NCBI RefSeq assembly: GCF_031454185.1
Contig: NZ_JAVDQI010000005.1
Span: forward strand, 1 to 64,000
DNA length: 64,000 bases
Direction of reading: 5' to 3'
Origin: Methanococcoides alaskense
GTDB lineage: Archaea > Halobacteriota > Methanosarcinia > Methanosarcinales > Methanosarcinaceae
In this document: in pieces, positions 44,869 to 54,133 of the stretch
Numbering within the stretch: the first letter of the stretch is position 1
How the letters are laid out: each line of letters begins with the position of its first letter
Translations under genes and position numbers: made by a program
Notes under the pieces: model-generated
Seen by the model: the letters and a program-made list of their open reading frames with translations, nothing else
What the model was told of the DNA's origin: nothing
Database searches by the model: none

Positions 44869-45903
44869 ATGTTATACGCTTTTGAACTGTCAGGGGAACA
44901 CGAGGACCTGCCACGCGCAGAGGTCCTCGCCTGCCTTGACCTTGTAGAGTTGGAATATAGAGAGAGTGAATACTTTGAGCACTGCCTTGTTGTGGATATT
45001 GAAGGTGAACCACAGGAAGTATTACATAAGCTGGGGGAAGTGGCAAAAAGGATAGCAATGACACACCACATCCTGAAGGTCATAGATGTCTGCCCCACAG
45101 AAATAGAAAGCATAGTTAAGGTCGCGGAAGGATGTGATATTTCTGAGCACCTCAATGAAGGGCAGAAGTATGTGGTGCGGGCAAAACGTGTCAGGCACAA
45201 TACGACCATCAAATGTGTTGATATCGAAAGACGTGTCGGAGGAGCCATATACAGGAAGGGATTCAATGCCGATCTAAAGGACCCTGATGTGGAATTCAGG
45301 GCAATCCTTTCTGAAAAATGCGTTTTGGGCAGTGTTATCGCTTCAGTGGACAGAAGTGCTTACGAAGCACGGGCACCGCATAAGAAGCCATTCTTTTACC
45401 CGGGGGTATTGCGTCCACGTGTTGCACGGGCTCTTGTGAACATGGCATTGATAAAAGAGGGAGATGTTGTATTCGATCCGTTCTGTGGAACAGCGGGGAT
45501 ACTCGTTGAAGCAGGCCTTGTGGGAGCTACTGTGCTCGGGCTGGAGGTTCGTTACAAGATAGCCGTTGGGGCAGACATGAACCTGCGGCACTTCAATGCA
45601 GACCAGACCATGATGATGGGAGATGCCTGTAAAGTGCCCCTAGTGGACGAGTCTGTGGATGCGGTCATTGCTGACCCGCCATACGGAAGGTCGGCAAGGA
45701 TAGAGGGAGAGTCATTGCATCACCTTTACGAACACTCGTTTGCGGAGATGTCCAGGGTTTTGAAACCGGGAAAACTGGCGATAATCGTTTCAGAGATAGA
45801 TGTCACTGAGCTTGTGGAAAAGGCAGGCTTTACCATAAAGGACAGATACTTGCAAAGGGTACACAAAAGCCTCACACGCAAGATAACGGTACTGCAAAAG
45901 TAA
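44869..45903 (+). CDS. tRNA (guanine10-N2)-dimethyltransferase, THUMP-type
   Basis: The 344-residue protein has an N-terminal THUMP RNA-binding region (about residues 1-155) and a C-terminal Rossmann methyltransferase with FDPFCGTAGILVEA (SAM motif I) and the catalytic ADPPYG. This is the archaeal Trm-G10 (Trm11-like) layout, which makes m2G and m2,2G at position 10 of tRNA. It is co-oriented with, and 8 bases after, the DUF1805 gene. Confidence 0.93.
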   Translation: MLYAFELSGEHEDLPRAEVLACLDLVELEYRESEYFEHCLVVDIEGEPQEVLHKLGEVAKRIAMTHHILKVIDVCPTEIESIVKVAEGCDISEHLNEGQKYVVRAKRVRHNTTIKCVDIERRVGGAIYRKGFNADLKDPDVEFRAILSEKCVLGSVIASVDRSAYEARAPHKKPFFYPGVLRPRVARALVNMALIKEGDVVFDPFCGTAGILVEAGLVGATVLGLEVRYKIAVGADMNLRHFNADQTMMMGDACKVPLVDESVDAVIADPPYGRSARIEGESLHHLYEHSFAEMSRVLKPGKLAIIVSEIDVTELVEKAGFTIKDRYLQRVHKSLTRKITVLQK

Positions 45904-45929
45904 AGGGAATTTTGACCGGTGTTTCAGCA

Positions 45930-46493
45930 TCAATTGGCCTCTTGTATCAGATGCCAGTATGCTGAAAGCTGACGGTCATATTCTTTCCGGTCTGCGTACC
46001 TTGAATCAATGACATCCCAGAAACGGAGGCTGTGATTTAGTTCGATCAAATGTGCCATCTCGTGGAAGACCACATATTCAATGAAAGATTCGGGGAGATG
46101 CATTAAATGCCTGTTGAGATTCACCCTTTTCTTTGAGCTGCAACTGCCCCATTTGGTCTTCATTTTACGAAAGGTCACTTTTTCAGGTATTACCCCAAGT
46201 TCATCAGATATGTTTTTGACATGAAACATCACAATTTCCTTAAATTCTTCCTCCGACCTATTCAGAAGTTCTTTTGAGGAAGATTCATGAATAGTAGTTG
46301 TATATTCCACATGTCTCCTGTAGATCCACAATTTATGTTTATGGAGAAGCTCTTCGGGTTTTTTGAAATTTAGAGGAACCGATACCTCCAGTTTGCCAGA
46401 ACTATATTTCAGTCTTGGGGCCTTCACCCTACCATAGTTGAGACTATAAGGAATATCCAGCCCATTGAGACTAATAGAATGTGCCGTACTCAT
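45930..46493 (-). CDS. YgjP/DUF45-type zinc metallopeptidase
   Basis: The 187-residue protein has the zinc motif VVFHEMAHLIELNHSLRFW (HExxH with a third His downstream) at about residues 138-156, and the family block KMKTKWGSCSSKKRVNLN. No membrane helix is seen. The physiological substrate is unknown. Its start overlaps the stop of truA by four bases (ATGA), so it is translated with TruA. Confidence 0.92.
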   Translation of the reverse strand: MSTAHSISLNGLDIPYSLNYGRVKAPRLKYSSGKLEVSVPLNFKKPEELLHKHKLWIYRRHVEYTTTIHESSSKELLNRSEEEFKEIVMFHVKNISDELGVIPEKVTFRKMKTKWGSCSSKKRVNLNRHLMHLPESFIEYVVFHEMAHLIELNHSLRFWDVIDSRYADRKEYDRQLSAYWHLIQEAN

Positions 46494-47320
46494 AGTAGTT
46501 CATCGGAAGATTCCGAAGGGAACAGATGACTGAGTATATCTGCCATTACCCGGTAGCGAACAAGATGATCGTGCACGCGCTCATGTGCTCTTCGTATTGC
46601 ATAGCCATCTTCGACCCATTCGAGAGGGATCGGATACTTCACATCCATGAGAACCAGACCATAAGCTTGTGCCGGTTCAAGCCCTTCTTCATATGATTCC
46701 GGATCTAGCATCTGAGCAAGCCACTCTTCGTCACGGACCCCGCTTCCCACCATCATCAAAGCAGACACTATCTTGCGAACCATGTTCCAAAGGAAACTGT
46801 TAGCTTCGACATCTATGCGGGTTAGATTGCCACTGACCCTTATATCAATACGTTCAACGATCCTAACGGTCCCCTTACATTCCCCCCTAGAAGTACAAAA
46901 ATTAGCAAAATCGTGAGAACCAATAAGGAGCTTTGATGCGGAACGGATCTTGGAAATGTCGAACTGCTCGCCATACACTATATAACGATAGCTGCGACTT
47001 AAGGCATGTCTTCGGGGATCGAAATTATCAGGAACTATCGCATGCGCCCATGCCCAAACGGTACCTGGAAGTATGGAATTTATAACACGGGGCATTGCAA
47101 GGTTTGGTGCATCCGTGTCGAAGGCCACTACCTGCCCCATGGCATGTACACCTGAATCGGTCCTTCCTGAAGTTCTAAAATTAGCTGATCGTGGATCTTC
47201 TATAATCCCAAGTTCTTTCAATGCTTTGAAAAGTTCGCCTTCCACGGTCGGATCATTAAGCTGGACCTGGGACCCGCGGAAATTCGACCCTATGTATGCG
47301 ATTTTAAGTGCAACTCTCAT
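46490..47320 (-). CDS. truA: tRNA pseudouridine synthase A
   Basis: The 276-residue protein has the TruA catalytic block FRTSGRTDSGVHAMGQVVAF with the essential Asp, plus RSYRYIVYG and the C-terminal ANSFLWNMVRKIVSALMMVG. It makes pseudouridine at positions 38-40 of tRNA anticodon arms. The promoter region upstream holds an 8-bp palindrome and a 16-bp direct repeat shared with purP. Confidence 0.96.
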   Translation of the reverse strand: MRVALKIAYIGSNFRGSQVQLNDPTVEGELFKALKELGIIEDPRSANFRTSGRTDSGVHAMGQVVAFDTDAPNLAMPRVINSILPGTVWAWAHAIVPDNFDPRRHALSRSYRYIVYGEQFDISKIRSASKLLIGSHDFANFCTSRGECKGTVRIVERIDIRVSGNLTRIDVEANSFLWNMVRKIVSALMMVGSGVRDEEWLAQMLDPESYEEGLEPAQAYGLVLMDVKYPIPLEWVEDGYAIRRAHERVHDHLVRYRVMADILSHLFPSESSDELL

Positions 47321-47341
47321 GGAATCACTTATGGCACATAT

Positions 47342-47402
47342 GGAACTATCACTATAATATAGTTCCGATTTAAATTAGTAATTCCTATTTAAATTAGTAA
47401 TT
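47342..47402. promoter_or_regulatory. Palindrome and tandem 16-bp repeat between truA and purP
   Basis: A perfect inverted repeat GGAACTAT / ATAGTTCC (47342-47349 and 47359-47366) is followed by two exact copies of ATTTAAATTAGTAATT (47368-47383 and 47387-47402), 19 bases apart. The palindrome lies 22 bases upstream of truA. Such an arrangement is typical of transcription factor sites, and the AT repeats may include TATA elements. The regulator is unknown. Confidence 0.55.
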
Positions 47403-47526
47403 TCTTTATAAATGACGGACAGTTGAAATATCCTAATTAAACATGATATTTCTATCCATTGTTTATTTATGCCGTAAAGTTAAATAACAGATAATACAAT
47501 TTGTTGTAAATTTTTGAGGCGAAACT

Positions 47527-48594
47527 ATGATATCAAAACAACAAATCTCTGAGATACTCAGCAAATATGATCTAAATGATCTTGCTATTGCAACTGTTTG
47601 CTCACACTCAAGCCTCCAGATATTCGATGGAGCACGAAAAGAGGGACTAAGAACAATAGGGATTTGTGTGGGTCAGCCACCACGTTTTTATGATGCATTT
47701 CCAAAAGCAAAACCTGACGAGTATATTGTCGTAGAAAGCTATTCCGACATACCAAAGATAGCGGAAGAACTTGTCAGCAAGAACGCTATTATAATACCTC
47801 ACGGCTCTTTTGTTGAATATATGGGTACAGAGAGTTTCGCCGAGTTAGCCGTACCAACCTTTGGGAACAGGGCAGTGCTTGAATGGGAGTCTGACAGGGA
47901 CAAGGAAAGAGAATGGCTTGAAGGCGCAGGTATCCACATGCCAAAGATAGTCGATCCTGAAAAGATCGAAAGCCCGGTAATGGTCAAGTACCATGGTGCA
48001 AAGGGTGGCAGGGGATTCTTTATTGCCAAGGACTATGAAGAGTTCAAGCAATATATTGACCCTAACGAGAAGCACACCGTACAGGAATTCATTGTCGGCA
48101 CACGTTATTATCTCCACTTCTTCTACTCCCCAATAAGAGAAGAAGGATACAAGTTAAGCGAAGGAATACTTGAGATGCTCAGCATGGACCGCAGGGTCGA
48201 GTCGAACGCTGACGAGATATTCAGGCTCGGATCCCCGAAGGAACTTGAAGACGCAGGCATTCACCCTACATACGTAGTTACAGGAAATGTCCCACTTGTC
48301 GCAAGAGAATCCCTTTTGCCACGCATATTCTCACTTGGAGAGAAGGTTGTTGAGGAGTCCCTCGGCCTGTTTGGCGGTATGATCGGACCGTTCTGTCTTG
48401 AGACCGTGTTCACTGACAAACTTGAGATCAAGGTCTTTGAGATCTCAGCCCGTATAGTTGCAGGCACCAATCTCTACACATCAGGCTCTCCCTACTCAGA
48501 CATGATCGAGGAAGATCTTTCCACAGGAAAGAGGATCGCACAGGAAATTAAGTTGGGAGCCAGGACAGGCAAGCTGGACCTTATTTTATCATAA
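47527..48594 (+). CDS. purP: FAICAR-forming formate-AICAR ligase PurP
   Basis: The 355-residue ATP-grasp enzyme has family blocks LAIATVCSHSSLQIFDGARKEG, PHGSFVEYMG, YHGAKGGRGFFIA and FEISARIVAGTN. PurP formylates AICAR using free formate and ATP in the archaeal purine pathway, replacing the folate-dependent bacterial step. This fits an organism with tetrahydromethanopterin rather than folate. The gene is alone, divergent from truA. Confidence 0.97.
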   Translation: MISKQQISEILSKYDLNDLAIATVCSHSSLQIFDGARKEGLRTIGICVGQPPRFYDAFPKAKPDEYIVVESYSDIPKIAEELVSKNAIIIPHGSFVEYMGTESFAELAVPTFGNRAVLEWESDRDKEREWLEGAGIHMPKIVDPEKIESPVMVKYHGAKGGRGFFIAKDYEEFKQYIDPNEKHTVQEFIVGTRYYLHFFYSPIREEGYKLSEGILEMLSMDRRVESNADEIFRLGSPKELEDAGIHPTYVVTGNVPLVARESLLPRIFSLGEKVVEESLGLFGGMIGPFCLETVFTDKLEIKVFEISARIVAGTNLYTSGSPYSDMIEEDLSTGKRIAQEIKLGARTGKLDLILS

Positions 48595-48737
48595 ATGCCC
48601 TTGCATTTTTCATAAGCGCCATTGATGCGGCACTCGGCCGGAACTCAATGGCATATTTTATATTTTATCATTGTAACGATGAAGGATGTGTTACAAAAAT
48701 GCAGTATTGCAACCATACGTGTACCACTTCAAAGAGC

Positions 48738-49226
48738 TTAATTTCTTTGTTCAGCCATCTCTGAGATCTCACTGAACAGGTCTGAAGTTTCATTTATCAT
48801 CTCAAGGGTCTTTTCCAGTGCTTCAAGATCTAAGGTCTGAGAGTTGGTTTCTACGAAATCCCCAAAATTGTAGGACCGTTGCAGAAAATCCCTGTATTCG
48901 GCCACTACATCTTGAAGGGAAGGAGAAACTGAAAAGCTGTCCAGCTCAGTGAGAGCTTTCTCTGAATCTTCCTTCAAGGCCCTGCCAGATCCTTCCATCA
49001 AAACAGTGTTTCGCTCAGAAGTTGCATTCTTGATATTGCTATAATCATCAAGAATGGTCCCAGTGGAATTGGCTGCCCATTGTAAGAACTGAAGGTCTGC
49101 CCTGGCCTGAGATATCGAGTCCCCAAGCTCATCCACATCATTGCCGATATCCGTACATCCACCGGCTACAATGGACAGAATGAGGCATGCGATAATCAAA
49201 AGATGCTGATAGGGTACCATGTTCAC
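48738..49226 (-). CDS. Small lipoprotein of unknown function
   Basis: The N-terminus has a hydrophobic segment ending in a lipobox-like SIVAGGC (Cys at about residue 24), so the protein is probably exported and lipid-anchored. The rest is helical, acidic and Ser/Glu-rich with coiled-coil character and no known domain that I recognise. It lies 38 bases after the polyprenol-kinase-like gene on the same strand; co-transcription is possible. Confidence 0.75.
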   Translation of the reverse strand: MNMVPYQHLLIIACLILSIVAGGCTDIGNDVDELGDSISQARADLQFLQWAANSTGTILDDYSNIKNATSERNTVLMEGSGRALKEDSEKALTELDSFSVSPSLQDVVAEYRDFLQRSYNFGDFVETNSQTLDLEALEKTLEMINETSDLFSEISEMAEQRN

Positions 49227-49264
49227 AACTCCATTAATAATGACTTGTCAATATATTAATTTTT

Positions 49265-49870
49265 TTATATATAAACATTTACCAATACATGTACAATAAG
49301 CATAGCTAACAGAGCTGAAAAGGGAACTGTTATATTATCCAGCTTTTTGGACCTCAATTCAAGATACATTCCCACAAGCCCACCGACTATCGAAAGATAT
49401 CCCACAAACGGATAGCTGAAAATGATAGCACCGATCAGCCCTGCAAGAGTACCTTCCACCGTTTTAGAGGAACTACCATAGCACATTTTCCCATGTACCC
49501 CGAAAATCGTTGAAAGCCCATCCCCCATGGTAAGCACGATTATGGATGCATAACAGATACCTTCGTTCAACCTAGATGAAAGAAGCAGGAGGGCAAGGAT
49601 AGAGATCAGATACAAAAAAGGTGCCAATGCAAATCGATTCGATTCGTTTTCACGCCAGAGGTAAGAGAAGAATGAATATTCTTTTAATACCGGTTTGACG
49701 AACTCTGCAACCAAAAAAAGAATGAGCAGAGCACTTACTGTCCCCATTGCAACATTCTTGCCAAAATAGATAGCTGTCAATGGAAAAAGAGACCCGCTGA
49801 TATGCACTGCTTTCCTTATTGGCAAATAAGAACGGACCTTTTGCACACTACATGCGAAATATTCTGACAT
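49265..49870 (-). CDS. Dolichol kinase/CTP-dependent lipid kinase-like membrane protein
   Basis: The 201-residue protein has six to seven membrane helices and the family motifs RKAVHISGSLFPL, GDGLSTIFG and KTVEGTLAG, as in the SEC59/DGK1/VTE5 group. Those enzymes use CTP to phosphorylate polyprenols or diacylglycerol. In archaea a polyprenol kinase supplying lipid carriers for N-glycosylation or recycling geranylgeraniol is plausible, but the substrate is unproven. Confidence 0.85.
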   Translation of the reverse strand: MSEYFACSVQKVRSYLPIRKAVHISGSLFPLTAIYFGKNVAMGTVSALLILFLVAEFVKPVLKEYSFFSYLWRENESNRFALAPFLYLISILALLLLSSRLNEGICYASIIVLTMGDGLSTIFGVHGKMCYGSSSKTVEGTLAGLIGAIIFSYPFVGYLSIVGGLVGMYLELRSKKLDNITVPFSALLAMLIVHVLVNVYI

Positions 49871-49921
49871 GTGAGCTCACCAAAGAAAAATCATATATGT
49901 TTAGTTATTGATTAGAACTAA

Positions 49922-51208
49922 ATGATAAAACCAAAGGATGACATTAGTGCCGGTGTTGTGAAGAAGCAATACATACTCGGCAGGAGAGACGATAACGAGG
50001 AGGGAGTTCTCAATATTGGGAGATATCTCGCCCTTGACCGGTCTTCAGGCTCCCATGTTGCCATCGATGCCCTCAAGCCCCATGCCATCCTTATATGCGG
50101 TAAACGGGGATACGGCAAATCCTATACCATGGGAACCTTGATCGAAGAGATGGCATTGCTTCCATAGGAGATCAAGCAGAACATAGCGACTCTTGTCATT
50201 GACACCATGGGAATATTCTGGACCCTTGGCAAAGGCAACGAACCGCAAAAGGAACTTCTCAAGGATTGGGGATTAGAGCCAAAGGGATTCGATGTCAATG
50301 TGTTCGTGCCTGCAGGACATGTAAATGAATATACTAAACGGCATATTGACGTCATACCTTTTTCAGTTCCTGTTGCTCACTTACAGGGATATGACTGGTG
50401 CGACCTTTTCAATATCGAGGAAACATCCCCTCTTGGAGTTCTACTTGTAAGGACCATTGAGGACATGCGTGAAGCAGAGAATGAGTTCTCCCTGGGAGAT
50501 GTTGTCAGCAGAATAAATGAGGACGAGCGGTCGGATGAGATTACAAAAATGGCGGCAGAGAACTATTTCAGGACAGCTGCTTCCTGGGGGATCTTTGAGA
50601 AGAACGCAAACGGTTTTTCAGAGATTATAAAGAGCGGCTCCACCGCCATACTTGACGTGAGTTCCATAGAGAACAAAATCGTGCGCTCTGCTGTGGTGGC
50701 GATCATTTCAAGGGACATCTATGCCAGACGCTTGCAGGAGAGGCGCACTTATGAAAGAATGAGCATGGGGGACGGAGAGGTCGTGCAGGAGATGCCCATG
50801 GTCTGGATGTTCATAGATGAAGCGCATCTTTTCGTGCCTTCTGAAGGGAAAACACTTGCATCCGAGGTCCTTATCAATGAATGGGTGCGCCAGGGAAGGC
50901 AACCGGGATTGTCGATAATCTTTGCAACCCAGAGACCTGCGGCACTTCATCCGGATATAATCTCCCAGTCAGACCTTGTGATGTGCCACAGACTCACAGC
51001 AAAGGACGATATCGAGGCCCTGGAAGCCATGCGTCCTACATATATGAGAGAGAACATAGGAGATTCCATAAAGAAAATGGGAGCCGAACGAGGTATTGCT
51101 TTTGTTGTTGATGATACATCAGAGAGCACGCATCTTGTAAAAGTGAGACCAAGATACAGCTGGCATGGTGGCAATGAGCCAAATGCATTGAACCGAAGGG
51201 ATATTTAA
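49922..51208 (+). CDS. HerA/DUF87-type ATPase with one in-frame TAG at codon 82, probable pyrrolysine
   Basis: If the TAG at 50165-50167 is decoded, one 428-residue protein results. The first part has Walker A CGKRGYGKSYTMG (about residues 60-72). Directly after the TAG the same frame continues with LVIDTMGIFWTL, then Walker B WMFIDEAHLFVPSEG and the sensor region IIFATQRPAALHPD, all typical of archaeal HerA-like ATPases. Neither half has its own start signals, and no second disruption exists. HerA-type ATPases translocate DNA or proteins; this branch's role is unknown. The stop overlaps the next gene's ATG by one base. A nonsense mutation is the alternative to recoding. Confidence 0.85.
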
Positions 51209-52149
51209 TGGAACTTAAAAAAAGCGCAGATATGGTAATTAACACCTGTATGGGTGCGAAGAAAGGTGAGACAGTGCTTATTGTCACCGATACATGCACT
51301 GATAAGATGATCTCAAAGGCACTCTATGATTCCGCAGTGGGTGCAGGTTGTGAGGCCGTATTGCTTACAATGGAACCCAGAGAACAGCACGGTGCTGAAC
51401 CGCCTGCCCTTGTGGAAGAGGCCATGAAAAACGCAGATGTACTTCTTGCCCCGGCTTCAAAGTCACTGACCCATACCCAGGCACGTAAGAGAGCTTCTGA
51501 TAACGGTACCCGGACAGCTACGATGCCAGGGATCAATCTGGCCATGATGCAGGAAGGAGGTTTGAATGCAGATTATGAGGATATCGGAAAGCTTGCGGAC
51601 GAACTCTTGGAGACGCTTAAAGGATCGAAGGAGGTTCGCATCACCACTGAGATGGGTACAGACCTTGTCCTTGATGTGGAAGGGTGTGAATGGATGGCCG
51701 ATACAGGAATGTGCCATGAGAAAGGTACGACATCCAATCTTCCAGCAGGGGAGATGTACATTGCCCCGAAGAATGTGAACGGCAGGGCTGTCATTGATGG
51801 CTCCATGGGTGGCATCGGGTTACTGGACAAGCCATTGATCATAGAGATCAGGAACAGGTCAGCAGTTAGCTTTGAAGGAGAAGGTGCGGAAAAACTTGAA
51901 GCAATGGTGGAAAATGTAGGGCCTGACGGGCGTAATATTGCAGAACTCGGCATAGGGATAAATCCTGCAGCAAGCATTATCGGAGTCATTCTCGAAGATG
52001 AAAAAGTGGGAGGAACGATACATATTGCATTGGGAGATAATTCCACCTTTGGAGGCTATGTGAAAGTTGACCTTCACCTTGATGGCATAATTACTGGCCC
52101 AACGGTCCTAGTCGATGGAATTGACCTGAATGTCAAGCGTTTTGCTTAA
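51208..52149 (+). CDS. M29-like aminopeptidase
   Basis: The 313-residue protein resembles thermophilic (M29) aminopeptidases. Supporting blocks are VNTCMGAKKGETVLIVTD at the N-terminus, NLPAGEMYIAPKNVNGRAVIDGS with a metal-ligand Glu, and IGINPAASIIGVILEDEKVGGTIHIALGDN. Some ligands of the classic family are not obvious by eye, so it may be a divergent branch. The TAATG junction couples it to the HerA-like ATPase gene. Confidence 0.85.
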   Translation: MELKKSADMVINTCMGAKKGETVLIVTDTCTDKMISKALYDSAVGAGCEAVLLTMEPREQHGAEPPALVEEAMKNADVLLAPASKSLTHTQARKRASDNGTRTATMPGINLAMMQEGGLNADYEDIGKLADELLETLKGSKEVRITTEMGTDLVLDVEGCEWMADTGMCHEKGTTSNLPAGEMYIAPKNVNGRAVIDGSMGGIGLLDKPLIIEIRNRSAVSFEGEGAEKLEAMVENVGPDGRNIAELGIGINPAASIIGVILEDEKVGGTIHIALGDNSTFGGYVKVDLHLDGIITGPTVLVDGIDLNVKRFA

Positions 52150-52173
52150 GAGAACTGCATCAACTTTTTATGC

Positions 52174-52191
52174 CGGCAGTGATATGCCGGT
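52174..52191 (+). terminator. Hairpin downstream of the aminopeptidase gene
   Basis: CCGGCA and TGCCGG form a 6-bp GC-rich stem with a six-base loop, 25 bases after the stop codon. A T-run (CTTTTT) lies just before it rather than after, so it may be an mRNA 3'-end structure rather than a true terminator. Confidence 0.35.
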
Positions 52192-52271
52192 AGAAAGTAC
52201 TTAAATAACTAAACGTTATAATCAGAGCATAGGATATTGCATTTATATTTAGAATATCACCGGTGATCATA

Positions 52272-52754
52272 ATGAAAGGAAGAGTTTGGAAATTCGGAGA
52301 TGATGTGGATACTGATGCAGTCATCCCGGGCAGATACCTCGTGATGAACACACCAGAGGAACTTGCCCCATATACTTTTGTTGGCGTACGCCCTGAATTT
52401 GCAGGGAATGTGAAGGAAAACGACATCGTTGTTGCAGGTAACAATTTTGGTTGTGGCTCTTCAAGGGAACATGCACCTATTGCACTTAAGGGATCAAAGA
52501 TAGGTTGCGTCATCGCAAAGTCGTTCGCAAGGATCTTTTTCAGGAATGCGATCAATATCGGGGTTGCGCTTCTGGAATGCCCTGAGACAGACAAGATCGA
52601 CGATGGGGACGAGCTTACCGTTGATATTGCATCTGGCATTATTGAGAACATTACAAAGGGTGAGAAGTACAAGGCTACACCTTTACCTGATTTTGTCCGC
52701 GGGATCGTAGATGCCGGCGGTTTAAAGGAATACACAAGGCAGATCATTAACTGA
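52272..52754 (+). CDS. leuD: 3-isopropylmalate dehydratase small subunit
   Basis: The protein has the blocks KFGDDVDTDAVIPGRYLVM and NFGCGSSREHAPIALK. The YLVM loop marks leucine-type isopropylmalate isomerase in methanogens, in contrast to the YLRT of the paralogue at 20.6 kb. The start at 52272 is set by a GGTGATC ribosome site ending three bases before the ATG; the GTG at 52263 lies inside that site. LeuB follows 103 bases later. The large subunit is not in this window. Confidence 0.93.
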   Translation: MKGRVWKFGDDVDTDAVIPGRYLVMNTPEELAPYTFVGVRPEFAGNVKENDIVVAGNNFGCGSSREHAPIALKGSKIGCVIAKSFARIFFRNAINIGVALLECPETDKIDDGDELTVDIASGIIENITKGEKYKATPLPDFVRGIVDAGGLKEYTRQIIN

Positions 52755-52857
52755 TCTTCCTATTCCTTGTTTTTGATTTGATATTTTGTTGAGTTTTTTG
52801 CTGAACGACTAAAATATAAAAAAATGAGACATTACATAATTAATAAGGAGGATAAAT

Positions 52858-53985
52858 ATGGCACAATATAAAATTCCGGTCCTGCCGGGTGACGGTATAG
52901 GCCCTGAGATCATTACCGAGGGTAAGAAGGTAATCGATGCAGCTGGAGAGAGATTTGGATTCGATGTTGACTGGATAGAGTACCCCCAGGGTGCTGACCA
53001 CTACCTTGAGACAGGAGAGCTTATCTCCGAAGATACGCTCAAAGAGCTTTCAGCATATGATGCGATCTACCTCGGTTCCATTGGGGACGACAGGATCGCA
53101 CCTGGTGTGCTTGAGAAAGGTATCCTGCTCGCTGCAAGGTTCTACTTAGACCAGTACATCAACCTGCGCCCTATCAAGCTTCTGGAAGGCGTCTGGTGCC
53201 CGCTTAAAGACAAGACCCCAGCAGACATCGACTTCACTGTTGTAAGGGAAAACACAGAGGATTTCTACATTGGCATTGGCGGACGTGCAAAGACCGGAAC
53301 TAGCAAGGACTTGCTCGAGGTCTCAAGAACACTGTACTCTGCAAAGTTCGGACTCGACATTGAGACCGACAGCGAAGAGATCGCATACCAGATAGGCATG
53401 ATCTCAAAGGAAGGAACCCAGAGGGTCATTGACTACTCCTTCGACCTTGCTGAGAAGAGCGACAAACACGTTTCATCAGTTGACAAGGCGAACGTCCTTT
53501 CAGACATCTACGGATTCTGGAGAGAGGAGTTCAACACAATAGCAGCTAAGCACCCTGATGTTAAGACAGACTTCAACTATGTCGATGCTATCACAATGTG
53601 GTTCGTCAAGAACCCTGAATGGTTCGATATCGTAGTCACACCTAACATGTTCGGTGACATCATCACTGACCTTGGCGCAATGGTACAGGGCGGTCTCGGA
53701 CTCGCACCTGGCGGAAACATCAACCCTAACGGTACCAGCATGTTCGAGCCTATCCACGGTTCAGCACCAAAGTACAAGGGCATGAACAAGGTCAATCCTA
53801 TCGCAACCATCTGGGCAGGTTCAATGCTCATTGAACAACTCGGTGAGAAGGAAGCAGCAGATGCTATCGTCTCCGCCATCGAGAAGAACATTCTCGAAGC
53901 AAAGGTCCAGACCTACGACATGGGCGGCTCAAACACTACCACTGATGTTGGTAGCGATATCGCAAGAATTCTGCTCGAGATGTAA
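52858..53985 (+). CDS. leuB: 3-isopropylmalate dehydrogenase-type enzyme
   Basis: The 375-residue protein has IPVLPGDGIGPEIITEG, VVRENTEDFYIG and the metal-binding block TPNMFGDIITDLGAMVQGGLGLAPGGN. It belongs to the isocitrate/isopropylmalate/tartrate dehydrogenase group. Next to LeuD with the leucine-type loop, oxidation and decarboxylation of isopropylmalate is the best assignment. A strong GGAGG precedes the ATG by 6-7 bases. Its sequence is clearly different from the AksF-like paralogue at 18.7 kb. A hairpin terminator follows. Confidence 0.93.
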   Translation: MAQYKIPVLPGDGIGPEIITEGKKVIDAAGERFGFDVDWIEYPQGADHYLETGELISEDTLKELSAYDAIYLGSIGDDRIAPGVLEKGILLAARFYLDQYINLRPIKLLEGVWCPLKDKTPADIDFTVVRENTEDFYIGIGGRAKTGTSKDLLEVSRTLYSAKFGLDIETDSEEIAYQIGMISKEGTQRVIDYSFDLAEKSDKHVSSVDKANVLSDIYGFWREEFNTIAAKHPDVKTDFNYVDAITMWFVKNPEWFDIVVTPNMFGDIITDLGAMVQGGLGLAPGGNINPNGTSMFEPIHGSAPKYKGMNKVNPIATIWAGSMLIEQLGEKEAADAIVSAIEKNILEAKVQTYDMGGSNTTTDVGSDIARILLEM

Positions 53986-54011
53986 TTTAGCATCTCACTT
54001 TTTCTTTTTGG

Positions 54012-54050
54012 CCTTCACGTCAGGATCGGCGTGGAGGAGCTTTCTTTTTT
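54012..54050 (+). terminator. Terminator after leuB
   Basis: A stem CCTTCACG / CGTGGAGG (one G-T pair, 10-base loop, 54012-54037) is followed by the T-rich run TTTCTTTTTT. It begins 27 bases after the leuB stop and is a good intrinsic-type terminator. Confidence 0.6.
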
Positions 54051-54133
54051 TATGACCATGGTAGAAAAGAAGATATTTTGCCAAATCGCAGCTCTTCGAT
54101 AAATTTTTAATATATGACACTCAGTTTTATAGT

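Noticed and set aside
47342..47366. NrpR operator upstream of truA
   Set aside because: The GGAA and TTCC halves are 17 bases apart, whereas NrpR sites have about six bases between halves.
50207..51208. A separate ATPase gene starting at ATG 50207
   Set aside because: It would lack Walker A, which lies before the TAG, and the stretch between the TAG and the ATG is also coding in the same frame.
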